Positions 8,893 through 17,519 of a stretch of DNA of 64,000 bases are shown here, piece after piece. Positions within the stretch are counted from its first letter, which is position 1, and every line of letters begins with the position of its first letter. Below the pieces are notes generated by a model, which worked only from the letters and a program-made list of their open reading frames with translations, was not told the DNA's origin and searched no databases. The translations under genes and the position numbers were made by a program. This DNA comes from Limnospira fusiformis SAG 85.79 (GTDB taxonomy: Bacteria > Cyanobacteriota > Cyanobacteriia > Cyanobacteriales > Microcoleaceae): the NCBI RefSeq assembly GCF_012516315.1, contig NZ_CP051185.1, forward strand, positions 6,267,363-6,331,362, read 5' to 3'.

Positions 8893-9657
8893 TCAGAGGG
8901 TTTCTGGATCGATACCCAATTCCCGGAGTTTCGCAAAGGCGCGATCGCGTTGTTGTTGTGCCTCATTGCGTTCTTGTTGTGCGCGATCGCGTTCTTGTTT
9001 TGCCTTATCCCGTTCTTGTTTTGCCTCATTGCGTTCTTGTTTTGCCTCATTGCGTTCTTGTTGTGCGCGATCGCGTTCATCAAACAAATCCCCCGGTTCT
9101 TTGAACAATTCCCCATTAGGGTGATACACTGCTAAACCATCATCAAAAAGCTCAAAGCGAATGTTCAACAGTGGGGAAGTCCAGGGGAAATCTAGGGGGG
9201 TAATTAACACCAAGCTATCTTCGGGGGTAGCCCGTTGAAAACCCCAAAAATTATGGGATTGGGGATTATAAAAATACATCTCCAGCACGCCATACTGTTG
9301 ATAAAATTGTTGTTTGGCAGCCATTTCGCTCATGGTGTTACTGGGAGAGAGGATTTCAAACACCACTTGCGGCGGAATGTTGTCTTCTTCCCACTGTTTA
9401 TAACTACCGCGCGCGCCATCAGGACGACCTAACACCACCATCGCATCAGGGGCTTGTCTGGGAACGGGGGGACGTTCTACCTGGACGGGATACCAGAGTA
9501 AATCCCCCGCCACAAAAGCCACTTGTGACTTGAGAAGTTGTTTAAGGTTGCTCACTAGCCGGACAATCCAGCCATACTGGAGGGTATTTTCCGCCATCGG
9601 TTTACCATCAGAGTCGGGGTAGAGGATATGAGGGGGGATAGGAGTTTGAACCATCAT
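8893..9657 (-). CDS. Uma2 family protein, array copy 6, six heptads
   Basis: 254 residues with V65 and the FAKLRELG end. The six heptads include two ERNEAKQ units in a row, which shows duplication of single 21-base units. Confidence 0.85.
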   Translation of the reverse strand: MMVQTPIPPHILYPDSDGKPMAENTLQYGWIVRLVSNLKQLLKSQVAFVAGDLLWYPVQVERPPVPRQAPDAMVVLGRPDGARGSYKQWEEDNIPPQVVFEILSPSNTMSEMAAKQQFYQQYGVLEMYFYNPQSHNFWGFQRATPEDSLVLITPLDFPWTSPLLNIRFELFDDGLAVYHPNGELFKEPGDLFDERDRAQQERNEAKQERNEAKQERDKAKQERDRAQQERNEAQQQRDRAFAKLRELGIDPETL

Positions 9658-9775
9658 TCAGTACCCGGATGAATCAATATTCACCTATTATATAGCGACC
9701 CTAGAACGGTTGTGGAATCAGCCCTCGCCCTCAATCTGAATCCCAGAGAGGGACAGGAACTTTTGCTCACAATTA

Positions 9776-10561
9776 TCAGAGGGTTTCTGGATCGATACCC
9801 AATTCCCGGAGTTTCGCTAAGGCGCGATCGCGTTCTTGTTGTGCCTTATCCCGTTCTTGTTTTGCCTCATTGCGTTCTTGTTGTGCGCGATCGCGTTCTT
9901 GTTTTGCCTTATCCCGTTCTTGTTTTGCCTCATTGCGTTCTTGTTGTGCCTCATTGCGTTCTTGTTGTGCGCGATCGCGTTCATCAAACAAATCCCCCGG
10001 TTCTTTGAACAATTCCCCATTAGGGTGATACACAGCTAAACCATCATCAAACAGCTCAAAGCGAATGTTCAACAGTGGAGAAGTCCAGGGGAAATCTAGG
10101 GGGGTAATTAACACCAAGCTATCTTCGGGGGTAGCCCGTTGAAAACCCCAAAAATTATGGGATTGGGGATTATAAAAATACATCTCCAGCACGCCATACT
10201 GTTGATAAAATTGTTGTTTGGCAGCCATTTCGCTCATGGTGTTACTGGGAGAGAGGATTTCAAACACCACTTGCGGCGGAATGTTGTCTTCTTCCCACTG
10301 TTTATAACTACCGCGCGCGCCATCAGGACGACCTAACACCACCATCGCATCAGGGGCTTGTCTGGGAACGGGGGGACGTTCTACCTGGACGGGATACCAG
10401 AGTAAATCCCCCGCCACAAAAGCCACTTGTGACTTGAGAAGTTGTTTAAGGTTGCTCACTAGCCGGACAATCCAGCCATACTGGAGGGTATTTTCCGCCA
10501 TCGGTTTACCATCAGAGTCGGGGTAGAGGATATGAGGGGGGATAGGAGTTTGAACCATCAT
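9776..10561 (-). CDS. Uma2 family protein, array copy 7, seven heptads
   Basis: 261 residues with V65 and seven heptads but the LAKLRELG end, a combination that mixes features of copies 6 and 1. Confidence 0.85.
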   Translation of the reverse strand: MMVQTPIPPHILYPDSDGKPMAENTLQYGWIVRLVSNLKQLLKSQVAFVAGDLLWYPVQVERPPVPRQAPDAMVVLGRPDGARGSYKQWEEDNIPPQVVFEILSPSNTMSEMAAKQQFYQQYGVLEMYFYNPQSHNFWGFQRATPEDSLVLITPLDFPWTSPLLNIRFELFDDGLAVYHPNGELFKEPGDLFDERDRAQQERNEAQQERNEAKQERDKAKQERDRAQQERNEAKQERDKAQQERDRALAKLRELGIDPETL

Positions 10562-10679
10562 TCAGTACCCGGATGAATCAATATTCACCTATTATATAGC
10601 GACCCTAGAACGGTTGTGGAATCAGCCCTCGCCCTCAATCTGAATCCCAGAGAGGGACAGGAACTTTTGCTCACAATTA

Positions 10680-11318
10680 TCAGAGGGTTTCTGGATCGAT
10701 ACCCAATTCCCGGAGTTTCGCAAAGGCGCGATCGCGTTCATCAAACAAATCCCCCGGTTCTTTGAACAATTCCCCATTAGGATGATACACAGCTAAACCA
10801 TCATCAAACAGCTCAAAGCGAATGTTCAACAGTGGAGAAGTCCAGGGGAAATCTAGGGGGGTAATTAACACCAAGCTATCTTCGGGGGTAGCCCGTTGAA
10901 AACCCCAAAAATTATGGGATTGGGGATTATAAAAATACATCTCCAGCACGCCATACTGTTGATAAAATTGTTGTTTGGCAGCCATTTCGCTCATGGTGTT
11001 ACTGGGAGAGAGGATCTCAAACACCACTTGCGGCGGAATGTTGTCTTCTTCCCACTGTTTATAACTACCGCGCGCGCCATCAGGACGACCTAACACCACC
11101 ATCGCATCAGGGGCTTGTCTGGGAGCGGGGGGACGTTCTACCTGGACGGGATACCAGAGTAAATCCCCCGCCACAAAAGCTACCTGTGACTTGAGAAGTT
11201 GTTTAAGGTTGCTGACTAGCCGGACAATCCAGCCATACTGGAGGGTATTTTCCGCCATCGGTTTACCATCAGAGTCGGGGTAGAGGATATGAGGGGGGAT
11301 AGGAGTTTGAACCATCAT
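10680..11318 (-). CDS. Uma2 family protein, array copy 8, no heptads
   Basis: 212 residues, the shortest intact copy. LFDERDRA passes straight into FAKLRELGIDPETL, so it defines the minimal form without the coiled-coil insert. A65 is present. Catalytic D71, E101 and K115 are kept. Confidence 0.85.
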   Translation of the reverse strand: MMVQTPIPPHILYPDSDGKPMAENTLQYGWIVRLVSNLKQLLKSQVAFVAGDLLWYPVQVERPPAPRQAPDAMVVLGRPDGARGSYKQWEEDNIPPQVVFEILSPSNTMSEMAAKQQFYQQYGVLEMYFYNPQSHNFWGFQRATPEDSLVLITPLDFPWTSPLLNIRFELFDDGLAVYHPNGELFKEPGDLFDERDRAFAKLRELGIDPETL

Positions 11319-11436
11319 TCAGTACCCGGATGAATCAATATTCACCTATTATATAGCGACCCTAGAACGGTTGTGGAATCAGCCCTCGCCCTCAATCTGA
11401 ATCCCAGAGAGGGACAGGAACTTTTGCTCACAATTA

Positions 11437-12264
11437 TCAGAGGGTTTCTGGATCGATACCCAATTCCCGGAGTTTCGCTAAGGCGCGATCGCGTTCTTGT
11501 TGTGCCTTATCCCGTTCTTGTTTTGCCTCATTGCGTTCTTGTTTTGCCTCATTGCGTTCTTGTTTTGCCTTATCCCGTTGTTGTTGTGCCTCATTGCGTT
11601 CTTGTTGTGCGCGATCGCGTTCTTGTTTTGCCTTATCCCGTTGTTGTTGTGCCTCATTGCGTTCTTGTTGTGCGCGATCGCGTTCATCAAACAAATCCCC
11701 CGGTTCTTTGAACAATTCCCCATTAGGATGATACACAGCTAAACCATCATCAAACAGTTCAAAGCGAATGTTCAACAGTGGGGAAGTCCAGGGGAAATCT
11801 AGGGGGGTAATTAACACCAAGCTATCTTCGGGGGTAGCCCGTTGAAAACCCCAAAAATTATGGGATTGGGGATTATAAAAATACATCTCCAGCACGCCAT
11901 ACTGTTGATAAAATTGTTGTTTGGCAGCCATTTCGCTCATGGTGTTACTGGGAGAGAGGATTTCAAACACCACTTGCGGCGGAATGTTGTCTTCTTCCCA
12001 CTGTTTATAACTACCGCGCGCGCCATCAGGACGACCTAACACCACCATCGCATCAGGGGCTTGTCTGGGAGCGGGGGGACGTTCTACCTGGACGGGATAC
12101 CAGAGTAAATCCCCCGCCACAAAAGCTACCTGTGACTTGAGAAGTTGTTTAAGGTTGCTGACTAGCCGCACAATCCAGCCATACTGGAGGGTATTTTCCG
12201 CCATCGGTTTACCATCAGAGTCGGGGTAGAGGATATGAGGGGGGATAGGAGTTTGAACCATCAT
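11437..12264 (-). CDS. Uma2 family protein, array copy 9, nine heptads
   Basis: 275 residues, the longest copy. Nine heptads occur, including a repeated three-unit block (ERDRAQQ, ERNEAQQ, QRDKAKQ), so both single and multi-unit duplications have taken place. It has A65 and the LAKLRELG end. Confidence 0.85.
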   Translation of the reverse strand: MMVQTPIPPHILYPDSDGKPMAENTLQYGWIVRLVSNLKQLLKSQVAFVAGDLLWYPVQVERPPAPRQAPDAMVVLGRPDGARGSYKQWEEDNIPPQVVFEILSPSNTMSEMAAKQQFYQQYGVLEMYFYNPQSHNFWGFQRATPEDSLVLITPLDFPWTSPLLNIRFELFDDGLAVYHPNGELFKEPGDLFDERDRAQQERNEAQQQRDKAKQERDRAQQERNEAQQQRDKAKQERNEAKQERNEAKQERDKAQQERDRALAKLRELGIDPETL

Positions 12265-12382
12265 TCAGTACCCGGATGAATCAATATTCACCTATTATAT
12301 AGCGACCCTAGAACGGTTGTGGAATCAGCCCTCGCCCTCAATGTGAATCCCAGAGAGGGAGAGGAACTTTTGCTCACAATTA

Positions 12383-13126
12383 TCAGAGGGTTTCTGGATC
12401 GATACCCAATTCCCGGAGTTTCGCTAAGGCGCGATCGCGTTCTTGTTTTGCCTCATTGCGTTCTTGTTGTGCGCGATCGCGTTCTTGTTTTGCCTTATCC
12501 CGTTGTTGTTGTGCCTCATTGCGTTCTTGTTGTGCGCGATCGCGTTCATCAAACAAATCCCCCGGTTCTTTGAACAATTCCCCATTAGGATGATACACAG
12601 CTAAACCATCATCAAACAGCTCAAAGCGAATGTTCAACAGTGGAGAAGTCCAGGGGAAATCTAGGGGGGTAATTAACACCAAGCTATCTTCGGGGGTAGC
12701 CCGTTGAAAACCCCAAAAATTATGGGATTGGGGATTATAAAAATACATCTCCAGCACGCCATACTGTTGATAAAATTGTTGTTTGGCAGCCATTTCGCTC
12801 ATGGTGTTACTGGGAGAGAGGATCTCAAACACCACTTGCGGCGGAATGTTGTCTTCTTCCCACTGTTTATAACTACCGCGCGCGCCATCAGGACGACCTA
12901 ACACCACCATCGCATCAGGGGCTTGTCTGGGGACGGGGGGACGTTCTACCTGGACGGGATACCAGAGTAAATCCCCCGCCACAAAAGCCACTTGTGACTT
13001 GAGAAGTTGTTTAAGGTTGCTGACTAGCCGCACAATCCAGCCATACTGGAGGGTATTTTCCGCCATCGGTTTACCATCAGAGTCGGGGTAGAGGATATGA
13101 GGGGGGATAGGAGTTTGAACCATCAT
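12383..13126 (-). CDS. Uma2 family protein, array copy 10, five heptads
   Basis: 247 residues with V65, five heptads and the LAKLRELG end. Catalytic residues are kept. Confidence 0.85.
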   Translation of the reverse strand: MMVQTPIPPHILYPDSDGKPMAENTLQYGWIVRLVSNLKQLLKSQVAFVAGDLLWYPVQVERPPVPRQAPDAMVVLGRPDGARGSYKQWEEDNIPPQVVFEILSPSNTMSEMAAKQQFYQQYGVLEMYFYNPQSHNFWGFQRATPEDSLVLITPLDFPWTSPLLNIRFELFDDGLAVYHPNGELFKEPGDLFDERDRAQQERNEAQQQRDKAKQERDRAQQERNEAKQERDRALAKLRELGIDPETL

Positions 13127-13244
13127 TCAGTACCCGGATGAATCAATATTCACCTATTATATAGCGACCCTAGAACGGTTGTGGAATCAGCCCTCGCCCT
13201 CAATCTGAATCCCAGAGAGGGAGAGGAACTTTTGCTCACAATTA

Positions 13245-13882
13245 TCAGAGGGTTTCTGGATCGATACCCAATTCCCGGAGTTTCGCAAAGGCGCGATCGC
13301 GTTCATCAAACAAATCCCCCGGTTCTTTGAACAATTCCCCATTAGGATGATACACAGCTAAACCATCATCAAACAGCTCAAAGCGAATGTTCAACAGTGG
13401 AGAAGTCCAGGGGAAATCTAGGGGGGTAATTAACACCAAGCTATCTTCGGGGGTAGCCCGTTGAAAACCCCAAAAATTATGGGATTGGGGATTATAAAAA
13501 TACATCTCCAGCACGCCATACTGTTGATAAAATTGTTGTTTGGCAGCCATTTCGCTCATGGTGTTACTGGGAGAGAGGATCTCAAACACCACTTGCGGCG
13601 GAATGTTGTCTTCTTCCCACTGTTTATAACTACCGCGCGCGCCATCAGGACGACCTAACACCACCATCGCATCAGGGGCTTGTCTGGGAGCGGGGGACGT
13701 TCTACCTGGACGGGATACCAGAGTAAATCCCCCGCCACAAAAGCTACCTGTGACTTGAGAAGTTGTTTAAGGTTGCTGACTAGCCGGACAATCCAGCCAT
13801 ACTGGAGGGTATTTTCCGCCATCGGTTTACCATCAGAGTCGGGGTAGAGGATATGAGGGGGGATAGGAGTTTGAACCATCAT
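13245..13882 (-). pseudogene. Uma2 family, array copy 11, frameshifted in the same G-run
   Basis: The G-run at 13692-13696 has five G instead of six, so the first 75-residue frame ends early (ERPPLPDKPLMRWWC). The remaining 140 codons stay open, with no heptads and the FAKLRELG end. This is the opposite slip to copy 3 at the identical position. Confidence 0.85.
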
Positions 13883-14100
13883 TCAGTACCCGGATGAATC
13901 AATATTCACCTATTATATAGCGACCCTAGAACGGTTGTGGAATCAGCCCTCGCCCTCAATCTGAATCCCAGAGAGGGACAGGAACTTTTGCTCACAATTA
14001 TCAGAGGGTTTCTGGATCGATACCCAATTCCCGGAGTTTCGCTAAGGCGCGATCGCGTTCTTGTTGTGCCTCCTCTTTTGCCTTGCGTTCTTGTTTTGCC

Positions 14101-14802
14101 TCATTGCGTTCTTGTTTTGCCTCCCTGTTGTGCCTCATTGCGTTCTTGTTGATCGCGTTCTTGTTTTGCCTTATCCCGTTGTTGTTGTGCCTCATTGCGT
14201 TCTTGTTGTGCGCGATCGCGTTCATCAAACAAATCCCCCGGTTCTTTGAACAATTCCCCATTAGGATGATACACAGCTAAACCATCATCAAACAGTTCAA
14301 AGCGAATGTTCAACAGTGGGGAAGTCCAGGGGAAATCTAGGGGGGTAATTAACACCAAGCTATCTTCGGGGGTAGCCCGTTGAAAACCCCAAAAATTATG
14401 GGATTGGGGATTATAAAAATACATCTCCAGCACGCCATACTGTTGATAAAATTGTTGTTTGGCAGCCATTTCGCTCATGGTGTTACTGGGAGAGAGGATC
14501 TCAAACACCACTTGCGGCGGAATGTTGTCTTCTTCCCACTGTTTATAACTACCGCGCGCGCCATCAGGACGACCTAACACCACCATCGCATCAGGGGCTT
14601 GTCTGGGAGCGGGGGGACGTTCTACCTGGACGGGATACCAGAGTAAATCCCCCGCCACAAAAGCTACCTGTGACTTGAGAAGTTGTTTAAGGTTGCTGAC
14701 TAGCCGCACAATCCAGCCATACTGGAGGGTATTTTCCGCCATCGGTTTACCATCAGAGTCGGGGTAGAGGATATGAGGGGGGATAGGAGTTTGAACCATC
14801 AT
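14101..14802 (-). CDS. Uma2 family protein, array copy 12, scrambled heptad tract
   Basis: 233 residues. The body is normal, but the heptad tract has suffered several small deletions (for example KQERDQQERNEAQQGG), which shift the frame so that the protein ends in GGKTRTQ instead of GIDPETL. The lost tract continues in another frame to about 14001. It is likely a damaged copy, or a region that is hard to assemble. Confidence 0.7.
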   Translation of the reverse strand: MMVQTPIPPHILYPDSDGKPMAENTLQYGWIVRLVSNLKQLLKSQVAFVAGDLLWYPVQVERPPAPRQAPDAMVVLGRPDGARGSYKQWEEDNIPPQVVFEILSPSNTMSEMAAKQQFYQQYGVLEMYFYNPQSHNFWGFQRATPEDSLVLITPLDFPWTSPLLNIRFELFDDGLAVYHPNGELFKEPGDLFDERDRAQQERNEAQQQRDKAKQERDQQERNEAQQGGKTRTQ

Positions 14803-14920
14803 TCAGTACCCGGATGAATCAATATTCACCTATTATATAGCGACCCTAGAACGGTTGTGGAATCAGCCCTCGCCCTCAATGTGAATCCCAGAGAGGGAGA
14901 GGAACTTTTGCTCACAATTA

Positions 14921-15580
14921 TCAGAGGGTTTCTGGATCGATACCCAATTCCCGGAGTTTCGCAAAGGCGCGATCGCGTTCTTGTTGTGCGCGATCGCGTT
15001 CATCAAACAAATCCCCCGGTTCTTTGAACAATTCCCCATTAGGATGATACACAGCTAAACCATCATCAAACAGTTCAAAGCGAATGTTCAACAGTGGGGA
15101 AGTCCAGGGGAAATCTAGGGGGGTAATTAACACCAAGCTATCTTCGGGGGTAGCCCGTTGAAAACCCCAAAAATTATGGGATTGGGGATTATAAAAATAC
15201 ATCTCCAGCACGCCATACTGTTGATAAAATTGTTGTTTGGCAGCCATTTCGCTCATGGTGTTACTGGGAGAGAGGATCTCAAACACCACTTGCGGCGGAA
15301 TGTTGTCTTCTTCCCACTGTTTATAACTACCGCGCGCGCCATCAGGACGACCTAACACCACCATCGCATCAGGGGCTTGTCTGGGGACGGGGGGACGTTC
15401 TACCTGGACGGGATACCAGAGTAAATCCCCCGCCACAAAAGCCACTTGTGACTTGAGAAGTTGTTTAAGGTTGCTGACTAGCCGCACAATCCAGCCATAC
15501 TGGAGGGTATTTTCCGCCATCGGTTTACCATCAGAGTCGGGGTAGAGGATATGAGGGGGGATAGGAGTTTGAACCATCAT
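14921..15580 (-). CDS. Uma2 family protein, array copy 13, one heptad
   Basis: 219 residues with V65, a single ERDRAQQ heptad and the FAKLRELG end. It is the first complete gene of the array in the direction of transcription. Confidence 0.85.
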   Translation of the reverse strand: MMVQTPIPPHILYPDSDGKPMAENTLQYGWIVRLVSNLKQLLKSQVAFVAGDLLWYPVQVERPPVPRQAPDAMVVLGRPDGARGSYKQWEEDNIPPQVVFEILSPSNTMSEMAAKQQFYQQYGVLEMYFYNPQSHNFWGFQRATPEDSLVLITPLDFPWTSPLLNIRFELFDDGLAVYHPNGELFKEPGDLFDERDRAQQERDRAFAKLRELGIDPETL

Positions 15581-15698
15581 TCAGTACCCGGATGAATCAA
15601 TATTCACCTATTATATAGCGACCCTAGAACGGTTGTGGAATCAGCCCTCGCCCTCAATCTGAATCCCAGAGAGGGAGAGGAACTTTTGCTCACAATTA

Positions 15699-15760
15699 TC
15701 AGAGGGTTTCTGGATCGATACCCAATTCCCGGAGTTTCGCCAAGGCGCGATCGCGTTCTT
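15699..15760 (-). pseudogene. Stub of a fourteenth Uma2 copy
   Basis: The full 118-base spacer is followed by the last roughly 20 codons of the family (reading RALAKLRELGIDPETL on the minus strand), and homology stops abruptly near 15760. The rest of this copy has been lost, which marks the right edge of the array. Confidence 0.75.
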
Positions 15761-15919
15761 TTTGGCAGGGGGATTTAGGGTAATGGATAATGATATGATG
15801 ATGCGGGAGGCTAAAGCTGTTAATTACATTGACCACCTACCATATTAATCAACCCGCCTTAACCCCCATTTTGGGGGCGACTTATTACTTAGTATATATT
15901 GATAAGTATCTCTATGTAA
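15761..15919. other. Array edge with response-regulator terminator
   Basis: No gene. A perfect hairpin CCCCCA-TTT-TGGGGG at 15863-15877 lies about 45 bases beyond the response-regulator stop codon and may end its transcript. Confidence 0.5.
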
Positions 15920-16318
15920 CTACTGCATTTGTCCGGCTACAGTCAGAATTTTATGCACAGTTATTTGTAGTTGTTCTGGGTCAAAAGGTTTAGTTAAATA
16001 TTCAGTAGCGCCGGCTAAACGCCCTTCAATTTTATCGCAGACAGTATCCCTAGCAGTTAACATGATAATCGGTAACTTTTCTAAATGGGGAGTCCGCCTA
16101 ATAATTCGACATAATTCTAAGCCATCTACACCCGGCATAGCAATATCTAACAACATTAAATCAATCGAATCATGATGTAATTGTCCCAAGGCTTCTAGGG
16201 TATTGCTGGCTACTAAAATTCGATAATTTTCCCCTAGGGTTTGTCGCACCATTTTTTGGATTACTAGACTATCATCCACTGCGAGAATGGTAGCTGGGGA
16301 GGTTTCATTAAGACACAT
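15920..16318 (-). CDS. Single-domain response regulator (CheY-like)
   Basis: 132 residues made up of one receiver domain and no output domain. Phosphorylation residues are all present: acidic pair D15-D16, phospho-acceptor D58 (LLLDIAMPG), T88 (MLTA) and K110 (YLTKPF). It would act as a phospho-relay or as a partner-binding switch in the cytoplasm. AGGAG lies about 8 bases before the ATG. The cognate kinase is not in the window. An N-terminal stretch MCLNETSPATI precedes the domain. Confidence 0.92.
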   Translation of the reverse strand: MCLNETSPATILAVDDSLVIQKMVRQTLGENYRILVASNTLEALGQLHHDSIDLMLLDIAMPGVDGLELCRIIRRTPHLEKLPIIMLTARDTVCDKIEGRLAGATEYLTKPFDPEQLQITVHKILTVAGQMQ

Positions 16319-16722
16319 AATTATTCTCCTTGATGCTTATTGAAATCTGGGTTAAATTCAATAATATAATAGAGTGAAATATTAGCTTTGTGCAGCCCAA
16401 TTATGGCGATCGCCTATATACCAAAAAACTCTATGGACTGGCCAAAATTACCCGACTGGCTTACCTCATCAATTCACTGAGGGACTCGCGCCCTTTGATG
16501 GTTTGTCAATGGGCGTATTCAGCCCTTGACCTGTTCAAAAGTTTAAGTATAATGTCAAAAGCCTTTCCTCCCATTATATAACAATGATTCCCTGTCAAAA
16601 CTAAAGATTTATTTAATGGTATAATCTTGTTAACCAAGTCTTGACGGTTAACCCTCGAATCTAAATCACCTCCCTGATAGTATATTGTTGAGGAAATCCC
16701 CCAGTAAATGAGGCGATCGCAG
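16319..16722. other. Intergenic region without a recognisable gene
   Basis: About 400 bases between divergent genes. Short open frames on both strands have no family features. The sequence is AT-rich with scattered TATAAT-like words (for example near 16620), and I see no repeats. Confidence 0.4.
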
Positions 16723-16751
16723 TTGACTGTTTTCACTGTTTGTGGTATAAT
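16723..16751 (+). promoter_or_regulatory. Sigma70-type promoter of the LRAT-like gene
   Basis: TTGACT (16723-16728) and TATAAT (16746-16751) are separated by exactly 17 bases, about 70 bases before the next plus-strand start codon. This is the best-matching housekeeping promoter in the window. Confidence 0.7.
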
Positions 16752-16822
16752 CACCAATTCGCTGTCAACTCAACTAAATTATGTCAAACTATGAAGGATA
16801 ATGGTTTGTTAGGTGGAGTCCT

Positions 16823-17497
16823 ATGGCGCGAGGAGATCAGATTTATGTTTACCGGGAATTTCTGAATATGGATGGAGTCTACGAACATCACGGTATTGAC
16901 TGTGGAGACGGGACAGTTATCCATTACCGCAAACCCAGCGAAACCATTGAACGAACATCCTTGAGAACTTTTAGCAAAGGTAAACCAGTTTATATTCGCA
17001 GTTATCCAGTCCGCTATATTCCCGAGACCACCATACAAAGGGGAGAAAGTAGGCTAGGGGAACGCAAATATAATCTACTATTTAATAACTGTGAACATTT
17101 TGCCACCTGGTGTGTAACCGGAGTGAGTGATAGCCGACAAATTCGTGATTTTATTCCAGTCATCAACCATATAAATGTTGACAGTTTAGAGGACCCGATC
17201 GCCAAAGCCTTACGAACAGCGCCCAACGATAATTTACCGCAGTTAATTAATAATGCCTTAACCGATATTAGAACCGCGTGGAATGATATTCAACCCCAAT
17301 ATCAAGAAGCCTTAGCCGAAATGAAATCCTGGCATCAAGTAGCAATTAACGCCATGAAGCAAAACCGGGAAGACCTAGCCAGGGAGGCACTAAAACGTAA
17401 ACAAACCTATAAACAAAGGGCGCGGGAATTAGAAGCGGACTTAAAAAAACTAGCAACTCTGACTGAAGATTTAGTACAACAACAAACCCAACTGTAG
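16823..17497 (+). CDS. LRAT-domain (NlpC/P60-like) protein with coiled-coil tail
   Basis: 224 residues. The N-terminal half is an LRAT-type domain of the NlpC/P60 superfamily, a papain-like fold with acyltransferase or hydrolase activity. H23 (EHHGIDCGDG) and C90 (NNCEHFATWC) match the expected catalytic His and Cys. Residues from about 150 to 224 are charged and helical, probably coiled coil. There is no signal peptide, so it is cytoplasmic. The next gene begins 22 bases downstream and may be co-transcribed. The substrate is unknown; lipid acyl transfer is only a family-level guess. Confidence 0.75.
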   Translation: MARGDQIYVYREFLNMDGVYEHHGIDCGDGTVIHYRKPSETIERTSLRTFSKGKPVYIRSYPVRYIPETTIQRGESRLGERKYNLLFNNCEHFATWCVTGVSDSRQIRDFIPVINHINVDSLEDPIAKALRTAPNDNLPQLINNALTDIRTAWNDIQPQYQEALAEMKSWHQVAINAMKQNREDLAREALKRKQTYKQRARELEADLKKLATLTEDLVQQQTQL

Positions 17498-17519
17498 CCC
17501 AAAAACGAGGCATAAAACC

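Larger units (their letters stand above)
4874..15760 (-). repeat. Tandem array of 13 Uma2-family genes plus a stub
   Basis: Thirteen head-to-tail units on the minus strand, each about 640-830 bases of gene plus a constant 118-base spacer. The bodies (about 192 codons) are nearly identical. The units differ in length by multiples of 21 bases because of a heptad-repeat minisatellite near the 3' end. Mixed combinations of substitutions among copies show recombination. A truncated unit lies at the right end. Confidence 0.95.

Noticed and set aside
5630-14280. Repeated plus-strand ORFs starting MESALALNLNPREG and Leu/Phe/Cys-rich frames that look like membrane proteins
   Set aside because: They read the spacer and the heptad tract in antisense; the hydrophobic pattern (FLFCLIAFLLCAI) comes from the repeated CTTGTTTTGCC codon context, not from a real gene.
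5153-15355. Repeated plus-strand 65-codon ORF (start MKTPKIMGLG) in every Uma2 copy
   Set aside because: It lies antisense inside the Uma2 body and repeats only because the gene repeats. It has no ribosome binding site and no family features.
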